Assembly: GCF_000720325.1 (NCBI RefSeq)
Contig: NZ_JOJM01000043.1
Span: forward strand, 4,259 to 68,258
Length of the DNA stretch: 64,000 nt
Source of the DNA: Streptomyces sp. NRRL B-1347
Lineage (GTDB): Bacteria > Actinomycetota > Actinomycetes > Streptomycetales > Streptomycetaceae
Direction: 5' to 3'
Shown: positions 49,785 to 63,899 of the stretch, in pieces
Layout of the letters: each line of letters starts with the position of its first letter
Numbering within the stretch: the first letter of the stretch is position 1
Made by a program: the position numbers and the translations under genes
Notes under the pieces: model-generated
Seen by the model: only the letters and a program-made list of their open reading frames with translations
Databases searched by the model: none
Told to the model about the DNA's origin: nothing

Positions 49785-50822
49785 TCACGCCTTCACCAGT
49801 CCGTCCCCGCCGCGCCCGCCGAGGGCCAGGTACACGTCCTCCAGGCTGGGCGTGGCCAGCGTGAAGTCGTCGAGCGCGGCGAAGGCGCTGCCGCCGGTGA
49901 CCGCCGCGACGGCCGCCCTGGCCTCCTCCGGCGCGAGCCGCAGCGTCCAGCGGCGCCCGGACTCGACGGCCGACGAGCGCAGCGCGGCGACCTCCGGGAC
50001 GTCGACGGGCGCCCGCTCCCGCCACACGAGCTCCACCCGCACCTCGCCCGCGACCTTCTCCTTCAGACCGGTGGGCGTGTCGCAGGCGATGACCTTGCCG
50101 TGGTCGAGCACGGCGACGCGGTCGAGCACGGTCTCGGCCTCGATGACGTTGTGGGTGACGAGCAGGACGGTCGTGCCGTGCTCCGCGCGCCGCCGGTCGA
50201 CCGCGCTCCACACCGCGCGCCGCGCGACCGGGTCCATGCCGGTCGTCGGCTCGTCGAGCACGAGCAGCTGCCGCTCCCCGACAAGCGCGGTGGCGAAGCA
50301 GGCGAGCCTGCGCTGGCCGCCGGAGAGCTTCTTCAGGGGGCGGGATGCGAGCTCGGTGAGCCCGAGCTCGTCGAGGACGTCGTCGCGCTGGGCCCGGGCC
50401 CGGACCGTGTCGAGGCCGCGCAGGCGCGCGGTGGTCTCGACGGCGAGGGAGACGGTCAGCTCGTCGAGCGCGGTCGACTCCTGGCCGAGGTAGGCGAGCA
50501 GCCGCGCGGCCCGCTCGGGGTGGCGCACGATGTCGTGGCCGAGCACCTCGACGCTGCCGCTGTCGGGGCGCATGAGGCCGGTCAGCTGGCGTACGAGGGT
50601 GGACTTGCCGGCGCCGTTGGGCCCGAGGAGGCCGAAGATCTCGCCGCGGCCCACCCGGATGTCGACGCCGTCGCTGGCGCGCACCTCGGGCGTGGCGGGC
50701 CTGCCGCGCCGGCCCCGGGCGGCGGGATAGACCTTGACCAGATCGCGCACCGCGCAGACGGCATCGCTGCCGTGCCCCTGCCGGAGCCCCCCTCGGACTG
50801 CCTGTGCCGCGCGCGTACTCAC
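49785..50822 (-). CDS. ABC exporter ATP-binding protein (DrrA-like)
   Basis: The 345-residue ATPase has Walker A GPNGAGKST near residue 68, Q-loop LGQES, signature LSGGQRRLACFATALVG, Walker B LLVLDEPTTGMDP and the switch His in THNVIEAE. A C-terminal 100-residue extension is typical of DrrA-like drug or lipid exporters. GTG at 50822 has no Shine-Dalgarno, but TACCCT ends eight bases upstream, suggesting a leaderless start. It pairs with the permease gene downstream. The substrate cannot be inferred. Confidence 0.93.
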   Translation of the reverse strand: MSTRAAQAVRGGLRQGHGSDAVCAVRDLVKVYPAARGRRGRPATPEVRASDGVDIRVGRGEIFGLLGPNGAGKSTLVRQLTGLMRPDSGSVEVLGHDIVRHPERAARLLAYLGQESTALDELTVSLAVETTARLRGLDTVRARAQRDDVLDELGLTELASRPLKKLSGGQRRLACFATALVGERQLLVLDEPTTGMDPVARRAVWSAVDRRRAEHGTTVLLVTHNVIEAETVLDRVAVLDHGKVIACDTPTGLKEKVAGEVRVELVWRERAPVDVPEVAALRSSAVESGRRWTLRLAPEEARAAVAAVTGGSAFAALDDFTLATPSLEDVYLALGGRGGDGLVKA

Positions 50823-50830
50823 GAAGGACG

Positions 50831-50836
50831 AGGGTA
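50831..50836 (-). promoter_or_regulatory. Candidate -10 of the ABC exporter operon, leaderless
   Basis: TACCCT on the minus strand ends eight bases before the GTG start of the ATPase gene. Confidence 0.4.
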
Positions 50837-50950
50837 CGGGGTCGGCCGGGCGGCGGGGCGCGCGGGGCGGGCCTCACGCGTCCGTCCGGGCGCGTCCCGA
50901 GCCCCTGGGGGGTGTTTATCCAGCCCTCGCCCAGGGCCCCGCGAAGCCCC

Positions 50951-52180
50951 TCATTCCCCGGCAGGCACGTGCTCCGCGGCGGTACGAACGTCGATTTCCC
51001 GCCAGAATCCGGCACGGATCGCATACCGGTCGTGCTCGTCGATCTGGTCGTCCTTGTGGGCGAGCAGCCCGAAGCGGGCGGCGTACCGCAGCAGTTCGCC
51101 GTCGATGCGGTGCGGGATGCGCGGGTACATCGTGGACAGCTTCTGCAGGTTGTGCTGCTCGGGCAGGCGGGCCATCCAGCGGCGCGCGAAGACCTGCCCG
51201 ACCTCGTACGGGTCGCCGCCGACGGTGGTGATGTCCTCCTCGCGGTCGGCCCAGCGCTGCTCGGCCGTGGTGAGCTGGGCGAGCGTGGGCAGCGCTGCGG
51301 CCTCGGCGGGCTCGGCCGGGACGGCGGGGCGGTCGACCCAGCCCTTGTCCGACGACCAGCGCAGGGTCGCGCTGGTGTGCTCCCGGCCGGCCTGGACCGG
51401 GCCGGGGCCGCGCAGTGCGGCGAGGTCCTTGGGGGTGGGGACGCCCTTGGCGGCCCGGTCGCCGTTCTCCTGGGCGCGCGGCGACGCGGCCGCGTGCTCG
51501 GCCGCGGGCTGCTCGGCGGCGTCCGCGGGAGCGGTGGCGAGGGCGGACTCGGGCAGCGGCGCGGAGAGGATCGCGGCGATCTCGGGCCGGGGCGCGGGCG
51601 GTGGCGCGCAGACGCCGCCGAGCTCCTTGGCGCGGACGGCCTTGGTGATCCAGGCGCGGTCGAGGACGCGCCGCTCGTCGGCCTCGGCGACGAGGTCCTC
51701 GGACTGGTTGTAGTCGCCGTCGGCGGCCTGGACGGCCCAGAGGTGGACGGCGACGCCGTGCTCCTTGGCGGCCATCATGCCGGGCAGCAGATCGCCGTCG
51801 CCGGTGACGAGCACGACGTCGGAGCAGGCGCGGTTGCGGGCCAGCTCCGTCAGCTCGGCGTGCATGGCGGCGTCCACGCCCTTCTGCGCCCACCGCCCGT
51901 CGCTGCGGGTCAGCGCGCCCAGGCGGACGGTCACCCGCGGCATGACGCGCAGCCTGCGGTGCTCCGGCTGCGGCACGCGGTCGGGTGCGCCGTCGAACCA
52001 GTAGATGCGGAGCAGGGGCCGCTCGGTATCGGACTCGGCGCGCTCGCGCAGGCCCTGGATGAGCGCGGTGTGGTCAACGGTGATCCTGGACCGGGACGGT
52101 TCTCCCGCGAGGAGGCTCGCGGCGGCTCCCAGCAGATACCCGGCGTCCACCAGGACGACGCAGCGGTCCACGCGATCCAC
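50951..52180 (-). CDS. NYN-domain protein (LabA/PIN-like nuclease)
   Basis: The 409-residue protein has an N-terminal NYN domain (about 5-180). VVLVDAGYLLGAA supplies an early catalytic Asp, KGVDAAMHAELTELA the central Asp, and VTGDGDLLPGMMAAKEHG the Asp pair that binds metal. These are the PIN-like nuclease acidic residues. The middle (about 190-310) is a low-complexity Ala/Pro/Glu linker and the C-terminus (about 315-409) is a second, helical domain with DPYEVGQVFARRWMARLPE. It may cut or bind RNA. GTG at 52180 follows AAAGAGG closely; the GTG at 52171 has better spacing, so the start may be three residues later. Confidence 0.87.
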   Translation of the reverse strand: MDRVDRCVVLVDAGYLLGAAASLLAGEPSRSRITVDHTALIQGLRERAESDTERPLLRIYWFDGAPDRVPQPEHRRLRVMPRVTVRLGALTRSDGRWAQKGVDAAMHAELTELARNRACSDVVLVTGDGDLLPGMMAAKEHGVAVHLWAVQAADGDYNQSEDLVAEADERRVLDRAWITKAVRAKELGGVCAPPPAPRPEIAAILSAPLPESALATAPADAAEQPAAEHAAASPRAQENGDRAAKGVPTPKDLAALRGPGPVQAGREHTSATLRWSSDKGWVDRPAVPAEPAEAAALPTLAQLTTAEQRWADREEDITTVGGDPYEVGQVFARRWMARLPEQHNLQKLSTMYPRIPHRIDGELLRYAARFGLLAHKDDQIDEHDRYAIRAGFWREIDVRTAAEHVPAGE

Positions 52181-52483
52181 CCTCTTTCCAGGTTGCCCGG
52201 CTTGCCCGGCCTTGCCCGAAAGCTCCCCACGGGTGCCCCGAACGGTCTCACAGGTGCACGGCCGCGGACCTGCGGTCCTGGGGGTCACTTCGGGTTCGCT
52301 TCGAGTCTGCCCGACCTCGCGGAGGTTAACGGCTCGAAACTCGATCTTCGGCGTGGCGTATCCGCTCCGTACCCTCCGGCAGCCCCTATTACGCACGGTG
52401 AGTGCCCGAAATGCGGGATAGTCACGCATATGTGAGTCTGGTCGCGTCCTGGCCCCCCGATCCTTCGCAGGAGGAAGATCAAT

Positions 52484-52654
52484 ATGGCCAAGAACAAGAA
52501 CCGCGACCGGAACCAGAAGGCCGGCGCCCAGGCCGAGCGCGGTCAGCAGCAGGCGCAGCAGTCCGCGATGGAGGCCCAGGCGAAGTCCGCGGCCGAGGCG
52601 AACCCGGGCGATGTCGCCCGCAAGCACCGCGAGCGCCGCTTCGGCCACAACTGA
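52484..52654 (+). CDS. Small hydrophilic protein, 56 residues
   Basis: The ORF begins MAKNKNRDRNQKAGAQ and continues with a Gln/Ala/Glu-rich helix (QQQAQQSAMEAQAKSAAEA) ending ARKHRERRFGHN. It is highly charged, without cysteine, aromatic core or membrane segment, and probably mostly disordered or helical. A strong AGGAGG Shine-Dalgarno precedes the ATG, and a 14-bp hairpin follows, so it looks like a highly expressed single gene. I do not know its function; its composition resembles small stress- or nucleic-acid-associated actinobacterial proteins, which is only a guess. Confidence 0.82.
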   Translation: MAKNKNRDRNQKAGAQAERGQQQAQQSAMEAQAKSAAEANPGDVARKHRERRFGHN

Positions 52655-52673
52655 CGCGGGCTCAGGCACACCT

Positions 52674-52704
52674 GAGGGGCGCACCCGATGCGGGTGCGCC
52701 CCTC
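52674..52704. terminator. 14-bp hairpin between small gene and dnaE
   Basis: GAGGGGCGCACCCG and CGGGTGCGCCCCTC pair perfectly with an ATG loop. It lies between the ends of the convergent small hydrophilic gene and dnaE, so it can terminate both. Confidence 0.85.
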
Positions 52705-52735
52705 GGCCGTGCCGTGCCCCGGGAGGGCGAGCCGG

Positions 52736-56278
<3,543 letters not shown>

Positions 56279-56458
56279 GGCTTTGGCCTCCAACGGAAAC
56301 ACTCGGCGACAGGCTGCGAACAGTCTGGGGGGACAGCGGGGAAGTCTAGTCCGGGTCACTGACAGCCGAGCGGCACTCAGGAGTACGGTCGGGCGTTGGA
56401 AGAGGGCAGGGGGCACGGAACACCTGTCCCGCATGTCAGTACCAGGAGGCACCCCGCG

Positions 56459-57811
56459 ATGTCGGTCCCGCAGCCCACCGCCGAGCAGCGCGGCGAGGAG
56501 ATCCTCGCCGTCTTCGGCACCGCTTTCGGCGAGCTGCTCGCCGCCGACCCCGCGGCGTTCCGGGTGAAGTTCCGGAAGATGGCGGCGTCCGCCTTCGCGT
56601 TCTACCGGGGCACGGCCGGCCTCTTCTACCACGACCTGGAGCGCGAGCAGGCCGGGCGCGACGGCGAGGGGACGCACAGCGGTCCCTACCTGGACGACCG
56701 CACGGGCCGGGTGTGGATCCACGGCGACCTGCACGCGGAGAACTTCGGCACGTACATGGACTCCCAGGGCCGCCTGATCTTCAACGTGAACGACTTCGAC
56801 GAGGCGTACGTGGGCCCCTTCACCTGGGACCTCAAGCGCTTCGCCGCCTCGCTCGCCCTGATCGGCTACACCAAGGCGCTCAGCGACGAGCAGATCACCG
56901 GCCTGGTGCGGACGTACGCGGCGGCCTACCGCGGCCGGATCCACGACCTGGCCACGGGCGCCAAGAGCGAGGAGGTGCCGCCGTTCACCCTGGACACCGC
57001 CCAGGGCCCGCTGCTCGGCGCGCTGCGCGCCGCCCGCTCGCTGACCCGCTTCGAGCTCCTGGACTCGATGACGGAGATCCGCGACTTCGAGCGCCGCTTC
57101 GCGCCGGGGGGCGGCTCCATCGAGCTGGACGCCGCCACGCGCTACAAGGTCCTCGCGGCCTTCGACGGCTATCTGGAGACGCTCCCGGAGTCCTCCCTGA
57201 CCCGCCCGGACTCGTACCGCGTCAAGGACGTGGTGGGCCGCCGCGGCATCGGCATCGGCTCGGCCGGGCTGCCCTCGTACAACATCCTCCTGGAGGGCAA
57301 CAGCGACGCGCTGGAGAACGACGTCGTGATCTACCTCAAGCAGGCCCAGACCCCGGCCGTCTCGCGGCACGTCACGGACGCCTCGATCCGCGAGTACTTC
57401 CAGCACGAGGGCCACCGCACGGTCATCTCGCAGCGCGCCCTGCAGGCGCACGCCGACCCCTGGCTCGGCTGGACCGAGCTGGACGGGGCGGGCCAGCTCG
57501 TCGCCGAGGTGTCGCCGTACGCGGTCGACCTGGACTGGTCGGACATCGACGACCCGGAGGAGATCGCCGCGGTGGTCGCCGACCTGGGCCGGGCCACCGC
57601 CACGATGCACGCGGCGGCGGACGACGAGAGCGGCCACTCGGACCTGGTGCCGTTCTCCACGGAGCGGGCGATCGACGCCGCGATCGCGGCCGACGAGGAG
57701 GGCTTCGCGGACCTCCTGGTGGACTTCGCCCACGCGTACGGCGCCCGCGCGCGTGCCGACCACCAGATCTTCGTCGACCTGTTCCGCAACGGCCGGATAC
57801 CGGGGCTGTAG
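56459..57811 (+). CDS. DUF2252 protein (APH-like fold)
   Basis: The 450-residue protein belongs to the DUF2252 family, a relative of aminoglycoside phosphotransferases/protein kinases. WIHGDLHAENFGTYMDSQG (about 83-101) contains the HGDLHxxN catalytic motif and FNVNDFDEAYVGPF the metal-binding Asp. A late RRGIGIGSAGLPSYNILLEG resembles a glycine-rich nucleotide loop, in circularly permuted order relative to kinases. A kinase-like activity is inference. ATG at 56459 has AGGAGG upstream. It is divergent from dnaE; no obvious partner. Confidence 0.87.
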   Translation: MSVPQPTAEQRGEEILAVFGTAFGELLAADPAAFRVKFRKMAASAFAFYRGTAGLFYHDLEREQAGRDGEGTHSGPYLDDRTGRVWIHGDLHAENFGTYMDSQGRLIFNVNDFDEAYVGPFTWDLKRFAASLALIGYTKALSDEQITGLVRTYAAAYRGRIHDLATGAKSEEVPPFTLDTAQGPLLGALRAARSLTRFELLDSMTEIRDFERRFAPGGGSIELDAATRYKVLAAFDGYLETLPESSLTRPDSYRVKDVVGRRGIGIGSAGLPSYNILLEGNSDALENDVVIYLKQAQTPAVSRHVTDASIREYFQHEGHRTVISQRALQAHADPWLGWTELDGAGQLVAEVSPYAVDLDWSDIDDPEEIAAVVADLGRATATMHAAADDESGHSDLVPFSTERAIDAAIAADEEGFADLLVDFAHAYGARARADHQIFVDLFRNGRIPGL

Positions 57812-57922
57812 GGGGCCGTCCCGTCCGGTGGGGCCCAGGGTTCCTCCGTGACACACCCCCTGTGATTCACAGGGACCCTTTAGGGATGCCTTACGACGGC
57901 TCATGGCACACTCGCTTGCGCG

Positions 57923-58612
57923 ATGGACATACTCGGGACCCAGATGAGAGTGGTGCGCGCGGCACTGTTCACGGCATTCGTCGTGCTGCTGTCCGCCGCG
58001 TCGCACATCCTGCTGTCCCGGGCCCCGCTGCCGCTGACCACCTGCCTGGGGATCACGGCCGTCGTCTACGTCATCGCGTACGCCCTGGCCGGACGGGAGC
58101 GCGGCTTCGGCAAGATCGCCGCGCTCCTCGTCCCGCTGGAGCTCGCCGCCGACACGGTCTTCACCACCGGCCAGCACGTCTGCTACGGCCAGGCGGGCGG
58201 CCCGGTCGCGGGCCCGCTGCGCTCCTTCGGCGTCGACGTCCTGTGCGGCGGCGGCGACGTGGGCACCCCGCTGGCCCGGATGGCGGGCGGCGAGCAGCTG
58301 CACGGCGCCGCCGCGCTGCTCGCCGACGCCGACCCGGCCGCGGCCTGGCTGCTGCTCGCCACGCACGTCGGCGTCGGCCTCGCCGCCGCCGCCTGGCTGC
58401 ACCGGGGCGAGCGCGCCATCGCCCAGCTCCTGCGCGCCGTGGCCGCGGCCACCTTCCGGCCGCTCCTGATCGCCCTCGCCGTGGTGACCGGCAGAACCGC
58501 TCCGGGGCAGCGCGCGCCGCGGCCCGTGCTCCGGGCCCGGGCGGCGCGCACCCGGCTCCTCGTGCACTGCGTGGGACGGCGTGGACCGCCGTACTCGGCC
58601 GCTCTCGCCTGA
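57923..58612 (+). CDS. Hypothetical integral membrane protein
   Basis: The 229-residue protein has about five predicted membrane helices (7-29, 37-58, 61-83, 141-160 and 170-195) and a basic Arg-rich C-terminus. The extracellular loop between helices 3 and 4 contains two cysteines (HVCYGQ, DVLCGGG). I do not recognise its family. ATG at 57923 is the first credible start after a clear 100-base gap; an internal Met at residue 8 is an alternative. It is followed after 43 bases by the DsbA-like gene and could be cotranscribed. Function unknown. Confidence 0.7.
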   Translation: MDILGTQMRVVRAALFTAFVVLLSAASHILLSRAPLPLTTCLGITAVVYVIAYALAGRERGFGKIAALLVPLELAADTVFTTGQHVCYGQAGGPVAGPLRSFGVDVLCGGGDVGTPLARMAGGEQLHGAAALLADADPAAAWLLLATHVGVGLAAAAWLHRGERAIAQLLRAVAAATFRPLLIALAVVTGRTAPGQRAPRPVLRARAARTRLLVHCVGRRGPPYSAALA

Positions 58613-58655
58613 GTACGCACGTCCCCGCCCTTTCCCACACCTACGGAGCACCTCC

Positions 58656-59474
58656 ATGAGCAAGCGCAACAGCCAGGCCGCCAAGCAGGCCGCCCGCGAG
58701 CGGATCCGCGCCCAGCAGGAGGCCGAGCGCCAGCGCGAGAAGCGCAAGCGGTCGGTCATCGTCGGCGCGTCCATCGTCGGCGTCCTCGCCATCGCCGGCG
58801 GCATCAGCTACGCCGTCGTCCAGAACAACAAGCCCGGCTACTGGGACGAGGCGAAGGATCAGAAGCTGGTCAAGCCCGCCAACACCACCGGCAAGGACGG
58901 CACGACGATCATCGTCGGCAAGGCCAGCGCCAAGAAGACCCTGAAGGTCTACGAGGACCCGCGCTGCCCGATCTGCGCCAGCTTCGAGCAGGCCGTCGGC
59001 CCGACCGTCGAGAAGGACCTCAAGGACGGCAAGTACAAGGTCCAGTTCGTCGGCGCCACCTTCCTCGACAACAACTTCCCGGGCGAGGGCTCCCGCAACG
59101 CGATGAGCGCGCTCGGCGCCGCCCTGAACGTCTCCCCGGACGCCTTCCTCGCCTACAAGAAGGCGCTGTACTCCGCCGACAACCACCCGGCCGAGTCGGA
59201 CGACAAGTTCAAGGACGACGCGTACCTGCTGAAGATCGCCAACGAGGTGCCCGAGCTCAAGAAGAGCGCGGCCTTCAAGAAGGCGGTCAACGCCGGCACG
59301 TACGACCGCTGGGCCCTGGCGATGTCGGACGCCTTCGGCGACAACAAGGACGGCGTCGAGGGCACCCCGGCCTTCGTCATGAACGGCAAGCAGCTCAAGG
59401 GCGGAGACGGCCGGAACGCGCCGATGACGCCCGAGGACTTCAACAAGGCCGTGAACAAGGAACTGAAGGCCTGA
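58656..59474 (+). CDS. Membrane-anchored DsbA-family protein (paralogue)
   Basis: This 272-residue protein has a basic cytoplasmic start (MSKRNSQAAKQAARERIRAQ), a membrane helix (about 34-55) and an extracytoplasmic thioredoxin-like domain with active site DPRCPICASFE near residue 107. The cis-Pro loop VEGTPAFVMNG is also present. It is related to the protein encoded at 29351-30133 (similar layout; CPIC versus CPAC) and probably also handles disulfides in exported proteins, possibly on different substrates. ATG at 58656 has GGAG upstream. A hairpin with TTT follows the gene, and phoD comes next. Confidence 0.9.
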   Translation: MSKRNSQAAKQAARERIRAQQEAERQREKRKRSVIVGASIVGVLAIAGGISYAVVQNNKPGYWDEAKDQKLVKPANTTGKDGTTIIVGKASAKKTLKVYEDPRCPICASFEQAVGPTVEKDLKDGKYKVQFVGATFLDNNFPGEGSRNAMSALGAALNVSPDAFLAYKKALYSADNHPAESDDKFKDDAYLLKIANEVPELKKSAAFKKAVNAGTYDRWALAMSDAFGDNKDGVEGTPAFVMNGKQLKGGDGRNAPMTPEDFNKAVNKELKA

Positions 59475-59514
59475 TCAGGAGCTATCACGCAAGCGCAGTA
59501 GACGACTTGTGAAA

Positions 59515-59545
59515 GAGCGGGCGAACTTTTCGAGGGCGCCCGCTC
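59515..59545 (+). terminator. Hairpin terminator with short U-tract
   Basis: GAGCGGGCG and CGCCCGCTC form a 9-bp stem with a 13-base loop followed by TTT, 41 bases after the DsbA-like gene. Confidence 0.75.
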
Positions 59546-59564
59546 TTTCGGCGCTACCGGTCCG

Positions 59565-59570
59565 TAGGGT
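59565..59570 (+). promoter_or_regulatory. Candidate -10 of phoD, leaderless
   Basis: TAGGGT ends eight bases before the GTG of phoD, with no Shine-Dalgarno. No Pho-box repeats (GTTCACC) were seen by eye in the short intergenic region. Confidence 0.45.
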
Positions 59571-59578
59571 GCCTCCTC

Positions 59579-61327
59579 GTGACCAGTCGAATAGACAACA
59601 ACTCGCCGGCGCCCGCCGAGGACTCCGAGAGACCTCGGGCCGCCGCGCTCGCGCCGCGCCGCAGGACCGTCGTCAAGGCCGCGGCCGCCACCGCCGTCCT
59701 CGCCGCGCCGCTCGCGGCCACCGGGTCCGCGCACGCCGCCGCCGGCCCCGCCTTCCTGCACGGTGTCGCCTCCGGGGACCCGCTGCCCGACGGCGTCCTG
59801 CTGTGGACGCGCGTCACGCCGACCCCGGACGCGGTGCCCGGCTCCGGCAAGGGCCCCGACGTCCAGGTGGGTTGGGAGGTGGCCGAGGACAAGGGCTTCA
59901 CTCGGGTCGTCGGCCGGGGAACCACCACCGCGAAGGCGGCGAGCGACCACACCGTCAAGGCGGACGTAAGGGGCTTGCGCCAGGCGAGCACCTATTACTA
60001 CCGCTTCTCCGTAGACACCGCGGACACCGCAGACGGCACGAACGGCGCGGGCGGCGCGGGCGGCGGCCCGGCGGCGGTCCTCTCCCCCGTCGGCAGGACC
60101 CGCACCGCCCCCGCGCACGACGCCGCCGCGCCCGGCGTCCGCTTCGGCGTCGTCTCCTGCTCCAACTGGGAGGCCGGCTACTTCTCCGCGTACCGCCACC
60201 TCGCGGCCCGCACCGAGCTCGACGCGGTCCTGCACCTCGGCGACTACCTGTACGAGTACGCGTCCGGCGGCTACGCCTCCACCCGCGGCCTCGTGCGCGA
60301 GCACCGGCCCCGGCACGAGATCGTCACGCTCGCCGACTACCGCGTGCGGCACGGCGTCCACAAGACCGACCCGGACGCCCTCGCGATGCACGCCACGCAC
60401 CCCGTCATCGCGATCTGGGACGACCACGAGGTCGCCAACGACGCCTGGTCCGGCGGCGCGGAGAACCACCAGCCCGAGACCGAGGGCCCCTGGTCCGCGC
60501 GCGTGGCCGCCGCCAAGCAGGCGTACTTCGAGTGGATGCCGGTCCGCCCCTCCACCGAGGGCACCGTCTACCGCCGCCTGCGCTTCGGCAAGCTGGCCGA
60601 TCTGCACCTGCTCGACCTGCGCTCGTTCCGCTCCCAGCAGGCGAAGCCCGGCAGCGGCGCCGTCGACTCGCCGGAGCGCACCCTCACCGGGCGCGCCCAG
60701 CTCGACTGGCTGAAGGCGGGCCTCGCCTCGTCCGACGCCGCGTGGAAGCTGGTCGGCACCTCGGTGATGATCTCGCCGGTGGCCTTCGGCTCGCTCCCGG
60801 CCTATCTGCTCGCGCCCCTCGCCGAGCTGCTGGGCCTGCCCAAGGAGGGCCTGGCCGTCAACACCGACCAGTGGGACGGCTACACGCACGACCGCAAGGA
60901 GCTGATCGGGCACCTGCGGGACAAGGGCGTCAAGAACACGGTGTTCCTGACCGGCGACATCCACATGGCCTGGGCGAACGACGTGCCCGTCACGGCCGCC
61001 ACGTACCCGTCGTCGCCGTCCGCCGCCACGGAGTTCGTCGTCACGTCCGTGACCTCCGACAACGTCGACGACTATCTGAAGGTCGCGCCGCACACGCTGT
61101 CGCTCGTCGGCGTCGCCGCCGTCAAGGCCGCCAACCGCCATGTGAAGTGGCTGGACATGGACTCGCACGGCTACGGCGTCCTCGACGTGACCGCCGAGCG
61201 CTCGCAGATGGACTACTACGTGGTGTCCGACCGCAAGGACCCCAAGGCGACCTCGTCCTGGGCCCGTTCGTACCGCACGCTCAGCGGAACGCAGAAGGTG
61301 GAGCGGGTGCGCGAACCGGTGCGCTGA
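59579..61327 (+). CDS. phoD: Alkaline phosphatase/phosphodiesterase PhoD
   Basis: The 582-residue protein has a twin-arginine signal ([19 protein letters not shown], about 27-45, cleaved near SAHA) for export of a folded, metal-bound enzyme. The mature protein has the PhoD N-terminal domain ([21 protein letters not shown]) and catalytic core [23 protein letters not shown] and [12 protein letters not shown], whose Asp and His residues bind Fe/Ca. It releases phosphate from phospho-mono/diesters. GTG at 59579 was chosen as it starts MTSRID upstream of the signal. It is expected to be PhoP-regulated, but no Pho box is visible. Confidence 0.96.
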   Translation: MTSRIDNNSPAPAEDSERPRAAALAPRRRTVVKAAAATAVLAAPLAATGSAHAAAGPAFLHGVASGDPLPDGVLLWTRVTPTPDAVPGSGKGPDVQVGWEVAEDKGFTRVVGRGTTTAKAASDHTVKADVRGLRQASTYYYRFSVDTADTADGTNGAGGAGGGPAAVLSPVGRTRTAPAHDAAAPGVRFGVVSCSNWEAGYFSAYRHLAARTELDAVLHLGDYLYEYASGGYASTRGLVREHRPRHEIVTLADYRVRHGVHKTDPDALAMHATHPVIAIWDDHEVANDAWSGGAENHQPETEGPWSARVAAAKQAYFEWMPVRPSTEGTVYRRLRFGKLADLHLLDLRSFRSQQAKPGSGAVDSPERTLTGRAQLDWLKAGLASSDAAWKLVGTSVMISPVAFGSLPAYLLAPLAELLGLPKEGLAVNTDQWDGYTHDRKELIGHLRDKGVKNTVFLTGDIHMAWANDVPVTAATYPSSPSAATEFVVTSVTSDNVDDYLKVAPHTLSLVGVAAVKAANRHVKWLDMDSHGYGVLDVTAERSQMDYYVVSDRKDPKATSSWARSYRTLSGTQKVERVREPVR

Positions 61328-61367
61328 AAGCCCGGTACAACGGGCCTCCGTGAGCCCCGGGAGCGCA

Positions 61368-61373
61368 TACCCT
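61368..61373 (+). promoter_or_regulatory. Candidate -10 of the kinase gene, leaderless
   Basis: TACCCT ends seven bases before the kinase ATG, with no Shine-Dalgarno. Confidence 0.45.
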
Positions 61374-61380
61374 GTCGCCC

Positions 61381-62942
<1,562 letters not shown>

Positions 62943-62946
<4 letters not shown>

Positions 62947-63899
62947 GTGTATTGACCCGCAGGGTTGTTTACGCGGGTGATGGGTGGGTGGCCGCCGAGT
63001 GCGGTGTGGCATCGGTGGTGGTTGTAGGTGTGGAGGAAGTCTGCCAGGGCGTCGGTGCGTTCGGTGTTGCTGGTGTAGGGCCGCAGGTAGGCCCATTCAT
63101 CGAGCAGGGTGCGGTTGAAGCGTTCGACCTTGCCGTTGGTCTGCGGCCGGTAGGCGCGGGTGAGCTTGCCGGCCGCACCGAGGTCGGCCAGGGCCTCGCG
63201 CCAGGCGAAGCTCTTGCGGTAGGGCCAGGCGTTGTCGGTCAGGACCCGTTCGATGCGGGTGATGCTGCAGGTGGTGAAGAAGGCGGCGGCCCGGCGCAGG
63301 AAGTCTGCGCAGGTGGTGGCTTTCTGGTCGTCGTGGATCTCGCTGTAGGCGAGGCGGCTGTGGTCGTCGACGGCGGAGTGGATGTAGTCGAAGCCCATGC
63401 TGTTGCGCGTGGCGCGGCCGGCCTGACGCCCCAGGACCTTGTGGCCGCCTCCGTCGGGGATCCGGCCGAGCTTCTTGACGTCGACGTGGATGAGTTCGCC
63501 GGGTTGTTTGCGTTCGTAGCGGCGGATGACCTGGCCGGTGGGCCGGTCCAGGTGGGCGAGCCGGTTCAGGCCGTGGCGGACCAGGATGCGGTGCGCGGTG
63601 GAGGCGGGCAGGCCCAGGACCGGGCCGATGCGGGCGGGGCCGAGTTTGCGGTCCTGCCGCAGCCGGCAGACGCGGGCTTCCACACACGCCGCGGTGCGGT
63701 GCGGCGTCGTGCGCGGCTTGCTGGAGCGGTCGGCAAGGCCCGGCTCACCCTCGGATCGCCAGCGTCGGATCCACTTGTGGGCCGTGGGGCGGGAGATGCC
63801 CATTTCCGCGGCGACGTGCGTGACGGGACGGCCGGAGCGGACACGCTCGACGAGCAGTCGCCTGCCGTGAACGGTCAGCCGGGCATTACGGTGGGACAC
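62943..63899 (-). CDS. IS481-family transposase
   Basis: The 318-residue transposase has an N-terminal helix-turn-helix (VTHVAAEMGISRPTAHKWIR, about 26-45) and a DDE catalytic core: Asp140 in LIHVDVKKLG, Asp222 in VLTDNAWP and Glu259 in NGKVERFNR, with 36 residues between the last two, typical of IS481/IS3-like integrase folds. GTG at 63899 fits. The last codon and stop overlap the target CCTAGG and the kinase stop, so the reading frame ends at the very edge of the element. It appears complete and could be active. Confidence 0.95.

Noticed and set aside
56279..58804. Upstream extension of the dnaE frame (about 840 extra codons)
   Set aside because: It runs antisense through the DUF2252 gene; dnaE has a clear GTG with Shine-Dalgarno and a PHP domain start at 56278.
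59475..59578. Pho box upstream of phoD
   Set aside because: No GTTCACC-type direct repeats were found in the intergenic sequence.
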